Made by a program: the position numbers and the translations under genes. A stretch of DNA of 64,000 nt, taken from Massospora cicadina (lineage: Eukaryota > Entomophthoromycota > Entomophthoromycetes > Entomophthorales > Entomophthoraceae). The stretch's first letter is position 1; every line of letters begins with the position of its first letter. The stretch is from contig JAKSZP010002653.1 of assembly GCA_022478985.1 (NCBI GenBank), forward strand, positions 1-64,000, written 5' to 3'. Of this stretch, positions 22,601-32,179 are shown in pieces. A model generated the notes under the pieces. The model was not told the origin of the DNA, did no database searches, and saw only the letters and a program-made list of their open reading frames with translations.

Positions 22601-23395
22601 AACCCAAAGAGGCCGCCCCTCTCCTCCAGTTCACACAAGAGGTACAGGGGCTACCCATCCATGATGGCGTGATCCCCATTCGACCCCAAGTCCTATCCAG
22701 GGTGGACTACCTGGACATGATGGACATCCCTTATTCCACTGAGACCCAAAAACTATCTGGAAATACGCACACCATCCTCTGTTGCAGCCTCAAGTCCGTT
22801 CCCATGTGTGGCGCTGCCTGAGGCGGGTGTATCGTACAGCTGAGCGCTCTAATGCTTTACACTCATACTGTGTCGTGTGTGGCCAGTATGGAACGCTGTT
22901 TCACCGCCTGGAGAAGTGCCCCACTTCTAAAGTAATATGGCGCGAAGTCCAACGTCTGCTAGGCCAGGATCAAACACATCCCTTCAGTCTGTCAAGAGAT
23001 ATGTTTGCTTCATCAATGGCCTCCCCCTCCCACCCTCCCTTTGTGCTCTGGTGGTTGCAATCGCCATGTGGACTATCCACACGATTGTCTTGGATGCCAT
23101 CACCGGATCCATCCCCACCCTCCCTGAAGCTGTCCACAGATTCCGGTCTCATTTGGTGGATCACTTTCAAGCGTGGATGTTTGGATATCTCCCACCACGT
23201 CGCCGGCAGCTGGTCTCCTCCTGGTTCCCAGTCTGGTTCATCAAATCAGACCCCTTCCTCCACACGTGCTCAATAGTGGCTACGCCCCCTACACACGTTC
23301 CCTCCCCTTCCCATAAGTGGCGTTCCCGCTGGCAACAAGAGATAGCATCGCTTCTCTGGGGTGCCTCACCTGGTACTGAGTTTTGTCTTGTCTGA
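19694..23395 (+). pseudogene. B1 ORF2 (AP endonuclease + reverse transcriptase), broken
   Basis: ATGGGGGAAACC follows the ORF1 TAA after GGTGC. The order is endonuclease (LGMLNIARLKA; GDMNCW at 20098; SDHQLV at 20363), palm/fingers motifs (GPDGIPYEFY, ANWRPISLTNTDTK, GFIPRRSIWDN, FLDQQKAYDRVNW), the catalytic FADD at 21750-21761, a thumb region (GGMGLLDFKAHAAK), and a C-terminal CVVCGQYGTLFHRLEKC zinc motif. The family protein nicks target DNA and reverse-transcribes the RNA there. An early stop falls after RKLSFLQK, and a frameshift destroys the GLRQGDP motif that B2 retains. Confidence 0.88.
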
Positions 23396-23453
23396 GTCAT
23401 ATTTGGAAGTGTCCGTCCCATGGTCGGCCTTCCCCGCAATAAATTTAAATTTA

Positions 23454-23469
23454 AAAATCAAAAATATGG
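23454..23469 (+). repeat. Target-site duplication, right copy, of B1
   Basis: Second exact copy of AAAATCAAAAATATGG. Confidence 0.92.
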
Positions 23470-24721
23470 CGACTGCACCCCATTATAATGTGTGTGCGTT
23501 CATGATAATTCCAACTTTGAGCCTGAACTAGAATGGCAGCCACAAGCACTTCCTTTTAGACAAAATGGCCTTTTTCATAACAAGAGGCTTATGAAAATTG
23601 CTGATAATTCTTAGCCTGTGGTTATAATGATTTTGATGTTCATAGATCAATACTTATGAACCTACTTCAGAACAGATCCTACTCCAGAATCCTCAGAACA
23701 GTGATGACATGCAGAATATGGATGCTCTTATGGGTATTGAAATATCTCTAATGGAAGTCAAGTCTTTTATTGGCACATCAAAGTATGACGCCATGAATCA
23801 AAAGACATAACTGGAAGTAACAAGTTAATTTTTACTATTATGGTTATTGGGGACAAGAAATACATTACACCTGAAAAATTAGAGACTAACTGTATAGCTT
23901 AAATGCATCAACTTGATGTGGTTTATACTAAAAATAATGCTTTATCATATTAAAAATTCACAGTATGATACTTTCTATCTTTTAAAGTTTCTGTTGGCTT
24001 ATAGTAGAGATCATTTCAGGTAGCATAAAACATCTATATATGATATTTCAATAGTATCTGGTAATATAATTAGCTGTATAGAAAAACTACTTTTATTTTT
24101 TCTACTCAACTTGAGTGATATTATAGTTTAACAGAATTAAACTTTATCAAAATTATCAGTAATATAACTATATGATTTTACTTCAATTTCTTCTTTATTT
24201 AAAACTGTTGATGTAGCAGTTTAATATACTAGTTTGATATTATGAGAAAGTTGAAGGTAATAATATATGTTTAAATATCAATTTGAGGTGCTCTGATATG
24301 GGTTTTCACTGCACTAGCTAATGAGGAAATGAGAAGACTAAAATTAACAGAAAAAGAGGATAAATTCTGCTAAATTTTTTTGTTCAGCATTCTACTAGGA
24401 CAGGTATTCCATGGACCACCTTACAAGATGCTTTATTGGTTTGGGGTATCAGTGCACAACGCCAACATAGCCATATGTTGTCCCCTACCCAAATTTCATC
24501 TATGTGAATTAAACTTGAGAGACAGTAATGATTGAGTTCATTTCCATTATTGGAGCACCCACCATGGAGAAAGTTAAACCAAGAACTTACTTTTCAGAGT
24601 TAATATTGCATTAATGTTACAAAAAAGATTAGTATAATCAAGTCTTTATTAATATTGTCCTATATAGTATAACTTATCTTGAAAAAATTAGATTTTGCCT
24701 AGTAAGCGTTGTAGTAATGCA
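23470..24721. other. AT-rich interval with one repeated coding trace
   Basis: Apart from the R-family trace at 23679-23810, the interval is stop-rich. Around 24390-24510 the plus strand gives ILLGQVFHGPPYKMLYW in one frame and TLQDALLVWGISAQRQHSHML in another, hinting at an old coding sequence that I cannot name. Confidence 0.3.
23679..23810 (+). pseudogene. R family: unknown repeated coding fragment, copy 1
   Basis: A plus-strand frame of 43 codons ending in TAA contains QNSDDMQNMDALMG and LMEVKSFIGTS. The minus-strand frame at 32667-32936 has the parallel QNSNAIQNMDTILS and PMEAKSFLGTP. Conservation at protein level in two distant places indicates a dispersed protein-coding repeat. I do not recognise the protein. 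Confidence 0.5.
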
Positions 24722-24738
24722 AGTAAGGTTAACTTCTT
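24722..24738 (-). repeat. Target-site duplication, left copy, of S1b
   Basis: The 17 bp AGTAAGGTTAACTTCTT is repeated exactly at the other end of the SINE. Confidence 0.92.
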
Positions 24739-25035
24739 ATTTTTTATTTATTTGAGGCAAGCTGACCAGGGGATGGACATTACCAAAATGGAGAAAGAAA
24801 GTATTGACATGAAACCTGAGCAGGGTCAACTCTGTCATAGAAAGTTTTTTTCACCTCTGGATTGAACTCGGATTTTTCTGGTTATGTCATGGGTAAGGTT
24901 TTCGTGTTGTTATACCTAATAACCGCCAATAGCTTCCTTTGGCTGGCACCCCAATCAATGTGCAAAGGGTGGGAATTGAACCTGCAACCTTCAGGTTGGT
25001 AGCCAAATTCCCTACCAACTCGCCTTCCACCCCCT
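24739..25035 (-). mobile_element. S1b: tRNA-derived SINE with LINE-like 3' tail
   Basis: A 297 bp insertion with an exact 17 bp TSD. On the minus strand the head begins GGTGGAAGGCGAGTTGG (box A-like) and has a perfect box B GGTTCAATTCC at 24972-24982. The body shares CCCACCCTTTGCA and GGGGTGCCAGCC with S1a. The end reads TCCATCCCCTGGTCAGCTTG then CCTCAAATAAATAAA, nearly the 3' tail of LINE B and family A. Pol III transcription and mobilisation by the tail-matching LINE are inferred from known LINE/SINE tail sharing. Confidence 0.88.
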
Positions 25036-25052
25036 AGTAAGGTTAACTTCTT
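25036..25052 (-). repeat. Target-site duplication, right copy, of S1b
   Basis: Second exact copy of AGTAAGGTTAACTTCTT. Confidence 0.92.
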
Positions 25053-25540
25053 GATATTAATAAAAGATACTAAACTTTTTATCCTGATTACAATAAAGTA
25101 CTAGAACCTACATTAGTAAATTTTATTAGAAGCTTTACAGAGGTATTATAGAGATATGTCTAACAGAAATTTATATAAAAGTAAGAAGCGCACCCTATTT
25201 TAGCCTTGAATCTCATGTTATTTTTTTCCTAACAATTTTTAAAATAGTCTAAAAACAGAGCAGCAAAGAATTAAAGTGAAGTAGATTTAAAATTATAACA
25301 GATCTAATTAATGCATATTTTTGCTGCTAAAAGATCAAAAGGTATATAACTTTTATCATATAATCTTATATATAAAGTTTAGAGTTAATAGATTTGTGGA
25401 AAATAAATATTTTACTAACTGTTTTTTGTAACAAATGTTTATAGCTATCTATAAATTTTTTTAAGCTTTGAACATGCTTGAGTAGTATTACATTATAAGA
25501 ACATCTTAACGTTATAATGCACATATTGTAGACTTCTTTC
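25053..25540. other. AT-rich interval, no gene seen
   Basis: No supported frame or repeat. It ends at the 3' terminus of LINE C. Confidence 0.5.
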
Positions 25541-25606
25541 TTTAGTACTAGATGGTCACAACCTGAGGGGGGATTCATTGATGTTTATAGAATTACGCCT
25601 GGGCTC

Positions 25607-28600
25607 CTAAGAGCCTGAGGCGAGGTAAGGGGAGGGAGGAGGCATTGAGAAAGGGAGGGGGGATGCACGCCAGAGCCGTGCTGCAGTGACAACTGAGCGG
25701 GGGAGGGTTGGCGACATAATGCAGACCTTCAGGGCCATCTTAAAGTGTACCTGAAAGTGGGTGATCATGTGTGGAAGGGTCCACACCTGCTGGTCAAAGG
25801 CAGCACGAAGGAAGGAGTTATGGATGGTCCAGATGGCTGTGGCATAGGCGAGGACACGGAGGGGTCAGTGGCAACCAGGCAATGTCTGCTCAAACATGAG
25901 GTCTTGCACAGGGTGTCCAGACCAGGGCTGAGCATGGAGGAGCGCGCGGGCCTTTGGCCAAAATGCGGTGACACCTGGACAGGTGAAAAAATGATGGAGG
26001 TGGGAGTCAATAGGCTCCACACAGCAGGGGCAGCTTCGGTGCTGGAAGGTAGGGACAGTCTGGTACCCTGTCCTGTATGAACAGTGGAGCACCCTCCATA
26101 AGGTGTTGGACACCTTTGCTGACAGGATGGGGTGATAGACGTTCTTCCACAATTCTTTAAGGTCAAATCTAACGGAGGGAGGGCTGAGCTCATGGAGTCT
26201 TGGCGGATGGGAGGACGACCTTGGGGGTTGAGGCGAGTTGTGACAACTTGTCCATTGTGCATAATTTCATGGCGACGGGGGCTGAGGCCAGGGCCTTCCC
26301 TTCTGTATGGGAAGGCATGGTGGATCCGCGCGCCTACTCGTTTCAGGGCAAGGAGAGCCTGGTTCCAGTAGGGGGATGAGGATGGTTTTAGGCGATGGCC
26401 TGGGTGGTTTGTGAGCCACTCCCCTAATGAGGTCAGATATGCTCTAGGAAGACCCAGAGCTGCTGACACTGACTGGCGGAGGGCGGGCGCCCATTGGGGC
26501 ATGGGGGGTCGCGTCCCAGCAGACAATCGGCCATAGGAACTTCAGGAAGATTGTGGTGGCGTGGGATCGCATGTCCAGAAACCCTAGGCCCCCTTCATTG
26601 CAGGGTCAGGCAATGGTTGAGAGGGCCATTGGTGAATGGTTTGAGCCCCAGATCCAACAGCGGAGGAGTACATTGAGCCGCGTATAAAAGGCATCTGTGA
26701 ATGGGCAGACGTGCACTAGGAACCAGACTTTGGAGAGGAGGAACACATTGGCCATCAGAGCTCGACCCTGGGGGGTGATGTGCCACCAGTTCCAGCTGGC
26801 AATCCTGGAGTTAACTGCTGCGAGGAGCAAGTCCCATTGTCTTTTAGCGCAACTCCTTGTTGGTTGGTGAGAACGCCCAGGTGACGGAAGGTACCGCGCT
26901 CAGGTTCAATACCAAATGGTGGGGGAAGGTGGGGGAGCTGACCTGTACAACTGTTGTCTTGGAGGTGTTGACCATGGCGTTGGACGCCTTGGTGTACCTC
27001 TCAATGGTCACAGCAGCGAGGGCAACATCCCCAGGGCAGCCAAATGCAATGGCAGTGTCATCTGCAAATGCCATGGTGCGTGTGGGGGCTTTACCTGAGA
27101 CCAGAATCCCTGTTAGCTTGTCCTGTAAGGAGGCCAAGAGGGGGTCAAGGGTGATGTTAAAAAGGATAAGGCTTAGGGGGTCCCCTTGCTGGAGACCTTG
27201 TCCAACTGGTACTGCCACTGTAAAACCCATTGGCGCCAGGACTCTGATGCTGAGCTGATCATAGAGCGCTGATATCCAGCGCCTAGCTGCGGGTGGGAGA
27301 TGGAAGCGGGCCAGGGAAGCATCAATATACTTCCAGGCTACCAGATCATATGCTTTCTCCATATCCAGGAGAGCTACAAAGCCATTCACCTTACGAGAGT
27401 TAGCAGTCAAAGTCACGTGAAGGTCATTATAGTTGTCCCATAACGACCTCCCCGGAATAAAACCGTGCCGGGATGGGGAGAGGCTAGGTGACACCCATTT
27501 GGTGATGCGGTTGGCCAGAAGCTTCGTGAAGAGCTTGTGGTCTGTGTTGATCAACGCTATGGGGCGCCAGTTCGCCATGTTCTCACGGTCTGATTTCTTG
27601 CAAATGAGGGTCGTGATTGAGCTTCTGGAGTCGGGGAGAACCTCGCCATTCTACAAGAGTGCAGCGAAGAGGTCGCGGAGGGTTCTGGCTATCACTGCAG
27701 GTTCCAGAAGGTACACCTCAAAGGGTATTCCATCTGGGCCTTGGGCTTTAAGCCGTGGGGATTTCAGAAGGGTTTCCATCACCTCCTGGATGGAAATAGG
27801 CGCCAGTAGAGCCTCATCAGCCCGTGGGTCAATGGGCGGCTCTGGAGCCCGCCACAGGAAGTCTTGGATGTCCGATGGGTCCACCTGGGTGGCATGGAAG
27901 AGGCTGGAGTAGAAGCGGTGTAGTTCCTGCGTAATTTCCTCCTTATCTGAAGTGGTTGTAGTTCCAATCTTCAGTGCAGTAATATCCTGTGCTGTTGACT
28001 GGGCTTTCTGTTTCTGAAAGAAGATGCGGGTGGGGCGTTCCCATTGAGCATAGTAACGAGATGTTGTGAAGTTTGCTGCCCGTTCTTCCTGCAGTGTGAG
28101 CTCCAAGCGGAGTGCTTCCTGCGCCGCTTCCCAGTCTTCCAACCATCTGGGAGAGGTCGAAGGCTGGCAGTTTCGCTCCAGATGTCTGATTCTGGCTTCC
28201 GCCCTTTTGACTCTGGCGCGAGCTGCAGTCATCTGGGCTTTGGCACAGTTTTAAGCAACGCGGGTGATGCCCTCCTTGGTCATAGACAGCTTCTCCTTAG
28301 TGAAGGGGTTGTTGAGAAGAGCTGGGGCAACCCTAGGCCAGAACCTACGCGACGGTCTAAGTGTGGTGGTGAGGACAACGGTGAGTGACCTGTGATCACT
28401 CAGATGGTTGTCACGAGAGATGGGAGAGGAGACGCGGCCAATTAGCAGGGGGCCAATCAGTGCCATATATATGCGTGACGCTGACTGGAAAGCTCCTCCA
28501 TCATACTGGATCCTAGTCATGCAACCTAGGCCAGACGCGGAGGGTGGAAGCGCATCTATAAAGCCACTCAGGCGAAGGAAATCCTGGAGGCGACTTGATC

Positions 28601-29130
28601 CAGGGCGTTCCTTTGCTGCAGGGGGTAAGAGTCATGGACGCGACTTATAGTTGTGTTGAAATCTCCTAAGAGGCCTGTATTCCGTGGGAGATTGAGTTGG
28701 ATGAGCTCTTCCAAGAGCCGATTTTGCTCCTGACCTGCATTAGGCAGGTAGATGCTTGCAGCAAAGAAGGAGAAGTCAGGAGTGGTGAGTTTGGCCAGTA
28801 TGAGGCGGCCACCTAGATATTGTGAAAAAGAATGGGTTTTAACCCGGGGATTCAAAACAATAAGGGCGTCATGGTTTGTCCAGAAGGAGTTGCCTCCAAA
28901 CTGTTTATTCCATGCAGATTGTTCGTGGGGGAGGATATGGGGCTCCTGGACAGCAGCTATGTCAATTTGTGCTGACCTGAAGTTTTGGAGGAGGTGGGCT
29001 CTCCGCTTAAAGTCCCACAACCCATTTGCGTTGATGGATTGCAGAGCCAGGGTGCTGCCATGGGGACTAATAGCTGTTCCCCTCCATGTCCTAGGGGGTC
29101 GCCAGCGCTTAAACCTGCTGCTGTGAGGCG
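25607..29130 (-). pseudogene. C ORF2 (AP endonuclease + reverse transcriptase), broken
   Basis: Endonuclease motifs are LQSINANGLWDF, IAAVQEPH, LLGDFNTTISR and LSDHRSL. A linker reaches GPDGIPFEVY. RT motifs follow: ANWRPIALINTDHK, HGFIPGRSLWDN, ALLDMEKAYDLVAW, GLQQGDPLSLILFN, and FADD at 27057-27068. The C-terminal region has a CPCC..H..HFFTC zinc motif near 26040 and ends near a TAG at 25607. Frames change at about 28550, 28240, 27620 and 26800. No in-frame ATG is obvious at its 5' end; the reading frame can be traced upstream toward the ORF1 stop, so start choice or translation by reinitiation or frameshift is open. Confidence 0.85.
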
Positions 29131-29158
29131 GCTAGTTTTGAGTCCTTTAGCTTGACTA

Positions 29159-31849
29159 TTAGCTGCGATCCGTGAGGAGCGTCAAGGGTTCTGAGGGAAG
29201 GAGAGGGTGGGGGGCGGAGGACCCAGTAAGCCAGCTTAGGATGCTGCCCCCGCTCCGTTGCAGGGGAAGGACCTGAGGGTGCTCAATGGTGACCTCCGCG
29301 GTGTCCCCATTTGATGAGTCTGAGTCCATATTCACTTCCTCCATCACTGCAAAGGATCCGCGCGAAATGGACTGTGGGGTTGGGGTAGGACTCTTTGAGG
29401 TGGCACTTCTACCGCAGGCCGCGGGTTGCCAGTCCATGCTGGTGGGCATAGCTCCATTGGGAGCTGAGGGTTGATGCGATAAATCTCTGTTGGAGGTTGA
29501 TGGGGGTGCCGCGGAGCCCTGAGTGGGGGTGGCTGACGAGGGACACCCTGTGGGAGATGCCTTGCGCTTGGTTAGAGAGGGAGTTGACTCTGGGATATTG
29601 GAGGGGGTGCCCACTGGAAGGGGGGCATGAGCGCGAAGGTATCCCAAACCAATAGTGGGGTTAGCTGTTTCAACTGCTAGGCGTAAGGCCTCAGGGGACA
29701 GGTCTTGAACGGGAACCCATTGTGTGGGTTGTGGAATTGCTGCTGCGGCCACGTGGGATCGTTTTTGGCCTGGTTTAGGCCCCTGGGTGGTGGCTAAGAG
29801 GGCTTGTTTTCGAGCTGTGCAGCCACTATACAAGTGTCCAAGGGCGTTACACCACGAACACCGGGGGCGCGCCTGATCAGGGTCGACAAAAAAGATCTCA
29901 GGGCATGCCCCAACTACCGCCACACGAGGAATAACCTCAATGTTGTGGGATACAGTGGGGGAGGGGATGAACGACGCCCTAGCAGTGCAAGCTCTTTGAG
30001 TGGGAACATAGTAAGAGGGGACGCTAAAGTCCACTGAAAGAACAGACCCAAACTCCATTAAACCACGATGGAGCGCCAGTTTAAGAGACTCAGGATCAAC
30101 AGTCGTTGGTAGGTTGGAAAAAGTAACCCATGAAATTTTCTCCAGGTGAGAGCATGTGCGGGAGATGCGAAGAGATCCACGTGGAATAATGACCTGGAGG
30201 GTGGCAGCATGGTCAGCAAGGGCAGCTTCAGTGAAGCCCACATCGATGTAGTGGCCCTCCACTGATTCATAGATGGTGGTGTTAATTGGGAATGTCTCCG
30301 CAATCGCTGCAAAGTATGAGAAGTAATCCTCTGTATAGAAATCAACAGGGTTATGCCCATAATAAAGGCGAATTTCGTGGGAGAGGGTTGAGTAAGGTAG
30401 AGCTTTTTGCGCTCTAGTTTTGGCCCATTTCTTCTTAACATCAGCAATAAATGCCACTTCATGGGGATCAGCTTTGGGTAGCGTTGGTGCCAGAGGTTTT
30501 TGCCACGCCCCAGTGGCTCCTTTGGTACGTTTGTGTTTGCTTTGGGCTGCAATTGCAGGTTGAGTGTGAGCTGGTGGTTTGAACAAGTTTGTGGAGTTCC
30601 CTTGTTGCTGGAATGTTACAGCAGTTGCTGGCGTCATATTAAATTGAGGGGCGGTTTGTTGGGCCTCGCTAAATTGGGGAGGCCCATCCAGATTGGAATT
30701 AACTCCAGCCAATTGGGAGGAGGGCGATGTTTCATCACCATCCTAATCTATTTGGGTAAATTCAGCCCTAGTATTTGCTGTGATATTTTGGGCAAAACTC
30801 ACTGGCTGATTGGTGAATTGGTCATTTTCAGCATATGGAGATAAAGTGGCGACTTGAGAAGTGCTAATTATGGGGTTTAAATGGGACGGGTTAGATTGGA
30901 ACTGGTGTGAAGTTCCAAAATCCGAACCATTTAAATCCCCATTGGGAAGAGTAGATTGTCCCAATTTGGTGCTTAGTGAACCAGAATGTGCAGCTAATCC
31001 AACCTTACATCCGAGGTTTTGGGGGCCAGGTGATTGTTGGGCCTCGCTAAATTGAGGAGGCCCATCCAGATTGGAATTAACTCCAGCCAATTGGGAGGAG
31101 GGCGATGTTTCATCACCATCCTAATCTATTTGGGTAAATTCAGCCCTAGTATTTGCTGTGATTTTGTGGGCAAAACTCACTGGCTGATTGGTGAATTGGT
31201 CATTTTCAGCATATGGAGATAAAGTGCCGACTTGAGAAGTGCCAATTACGGGGCTTAAATGGGACGGGTGAGATTGAAACTGGTGTGAAGTTCCAAAATC
31301 TGAACCATTTGAATCCTCATTGGGAAGAGTAGATTGTCCCAATTTGGTGCTTAGTGAACCAAAATGTGGGCTAATCCAACCTTACATCTGAGGGTTTGGG
31401 GGCCAGGTAGCTGGGTATCGCCCCTCATGGAGGGAGCCAGAAACACGGCGTCAGCAATAATAGATGGGGCTGAATTAGCTGACACAATGGGGGAGGTGAA
31501 TGCCTGGATGGGCTGAGTTGCATTCAACTGAGCAGACGCCATTAAAACAGCGTGGGTGATGGCCTCCTTGGTTGGAGGGGGCCCAGCGGGTTTGTGGGAG
31601 GCAGCGCACACAGAGCTGTTAGGCGTTCAGGTTGCAGAAGTGCGATCAGGTGAACTGGCGCTAGTTGAAGTAGCTCCAGGTTGGGGGGTGGTGCCTGCTT
31701 TCATGGCTGCTGCTTGAGAGCGGGTGATTCTGGTTGACCTTGAGGTGGGTAACCGAGGGCTGCTTTGTTTGGGGATGGTGCTGGCTCATTTGGCATAGCC
31801 TGCGGGTTCTTTTGCGGGGTTTCCCGCCATATTTGCTAATAGTTTTCAT
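29159..31849 (-). pseudogene. C ORF1 (RRM-like + CCHC), N-terminal half disrupted
   Basis: An ATG at 31849 starts MKTISKYGGKPRKR. Frames shift within 31370-31780. An in-frame 126-codon unit is then duplicated, and from 30712 a 517-codon stretch is open to the stop. The open part has HKRTKGATGAWQK, a GHYIDVGFTEAALADHAA segment, WVTFSNLPTTVDPESLKL, a perfect knuckle CSWCNALGHLYSGC at 29819-29860, and a Ser/Pro-rich C-terminus. The domain order equals that of LINE B ORF1 although the sequence differs. The product would bind element RNA. An amber codon lies in each repeat unit. Confidence 0.82.
30659..31410 (-). repeat. In-frame tandem duplication of 378 bp in C ORF1
   Basis: Two nearly identical units lie head to tail with an offset of 378 bp (126 codons). 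Each contains, on the coding strand, NQPVSFA, TRAEFTQID, an amber stop, DGDETSPSSQ and LAGVNSNLDGPPQF. The units differ by scattered substitutions and a small deletion near 31370. The offset is a multiple of three, so a protein repeat would be maintained but for the stops. Confidence 0.85.
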
Positions 31850-32019
31850 AAATCTCTTTAGTGGAGCTAAATTTCAGGCTGAATTGATTTCCAAAAAGTG
31901 ATGCTTAGCAGAAAGAGGGCAATTTATGGGATTCTTTTTGACTAATTTATTTCATGCCTTACAATTTCATTCATAGAAGCTATAACCTTTTTGACTATGA
32001 TTTTCAGAAAAACATGCTC

Positions 32020-32030
32020 CAAAAACTATT
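32020..32030 (-). repeat. Target-site duplication, left copy, of S2a
   Basis: CAAAAACTATT is repeated exactly beyond the other SINE end. Confidence 0.75.
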
Positions 32031-32168
32031 TAAAAAATTATTTGAGGTGGGTCGACCTTGGGACAAATATACCACACTGTGAATGTTTTCTAGCCAGTAC
32101 AGGTTTCAAACTCAAAGCCTGCACTAGGGGTGGAAGCAGTTTTACACGCTTGGCTAACAACCCTTTTT
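32031..32168 (-). mobile_element. S2a: short tRNA-derived SINE
   Basis: A 138 bp insertion with an 11 bp TSD. On the minus strand it has a box A-like TTAGCCAAGCGTGTAAAA and a box B-like GAGTTTGAAACC. It then runs through a short body (GTGTGGTATATTTG) to GGTCGACCCACCTCAAATAA, a further variant of the GGTCAGC..CCTCGAATAAAT tail. The sister copy at 58003-58131 is clearly alignable throughout. Its head differs from S1, so it is a second SINE family using the same tail type. Confidence 0.75.
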
Positions 32169-32179
32169 CAAAAACTATT
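32169..32179 (-). repeat. Target-site duplication, right copy, of S2a
   Basis: Second exact copy of CAAAAACTATT. Confidence 0.75.

Larger units (their letters stand above)
18183..23453 (+). mobile_element. B1: full-length two-ORF LINE
   Basis: A 5.27 kb non-LTR retrotransposon with an exact 16 bp TSD. It has a ~95 bp leader starting AAAAACTTTTCTTTCTTG, ORF1, ORF2 beginning 5 nt after the ORF1 stop, and a ~58 bp 3' UTR ending TCCCATGGTCGGCC, then TTCCCCGCAATAAATTT. ORF2 has an AP-type endonuclease, reverse transcriptase and C-terminal zinc motif but no RNase H that I can see, which suits an L1-like element. B2 is a close sister copy. Both ORFs carry frameshifts or stops, so this copy is not autonomous now. 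Confidence 0.92.
25541..31860 (-). mobile_element. C: near full-length two-ORF LINE of a distinct lineage
   Basis: About 6.3 kb, G+C-rich, minus strand, with a leader and ORF1 at right and ORF2 at left. Its 3' end on the coding strand reads ACCATCTAGTACTAAAG, unlike the GGTCAGC tail of LINE B. Two micro-insertions at 6647 and 52810 carry the same terminus, which supports placing the end here. Protein similarity to LINE B is limited to domain motifs, so C is a separate family. I found no convincing TSD. Both ORFs contain breaks, but ORF1 keeps a 517-codon open stretch, suggesting moderate age. Confidence 0.85.

Noticed and set aside
25765..26371. Several open plus-strand frames opposite LINE C ORF2 (for example at 25745-26080).
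   Set aside because: They are antisense shadows of the G+C-rich ORF2 and contain no independent motif.
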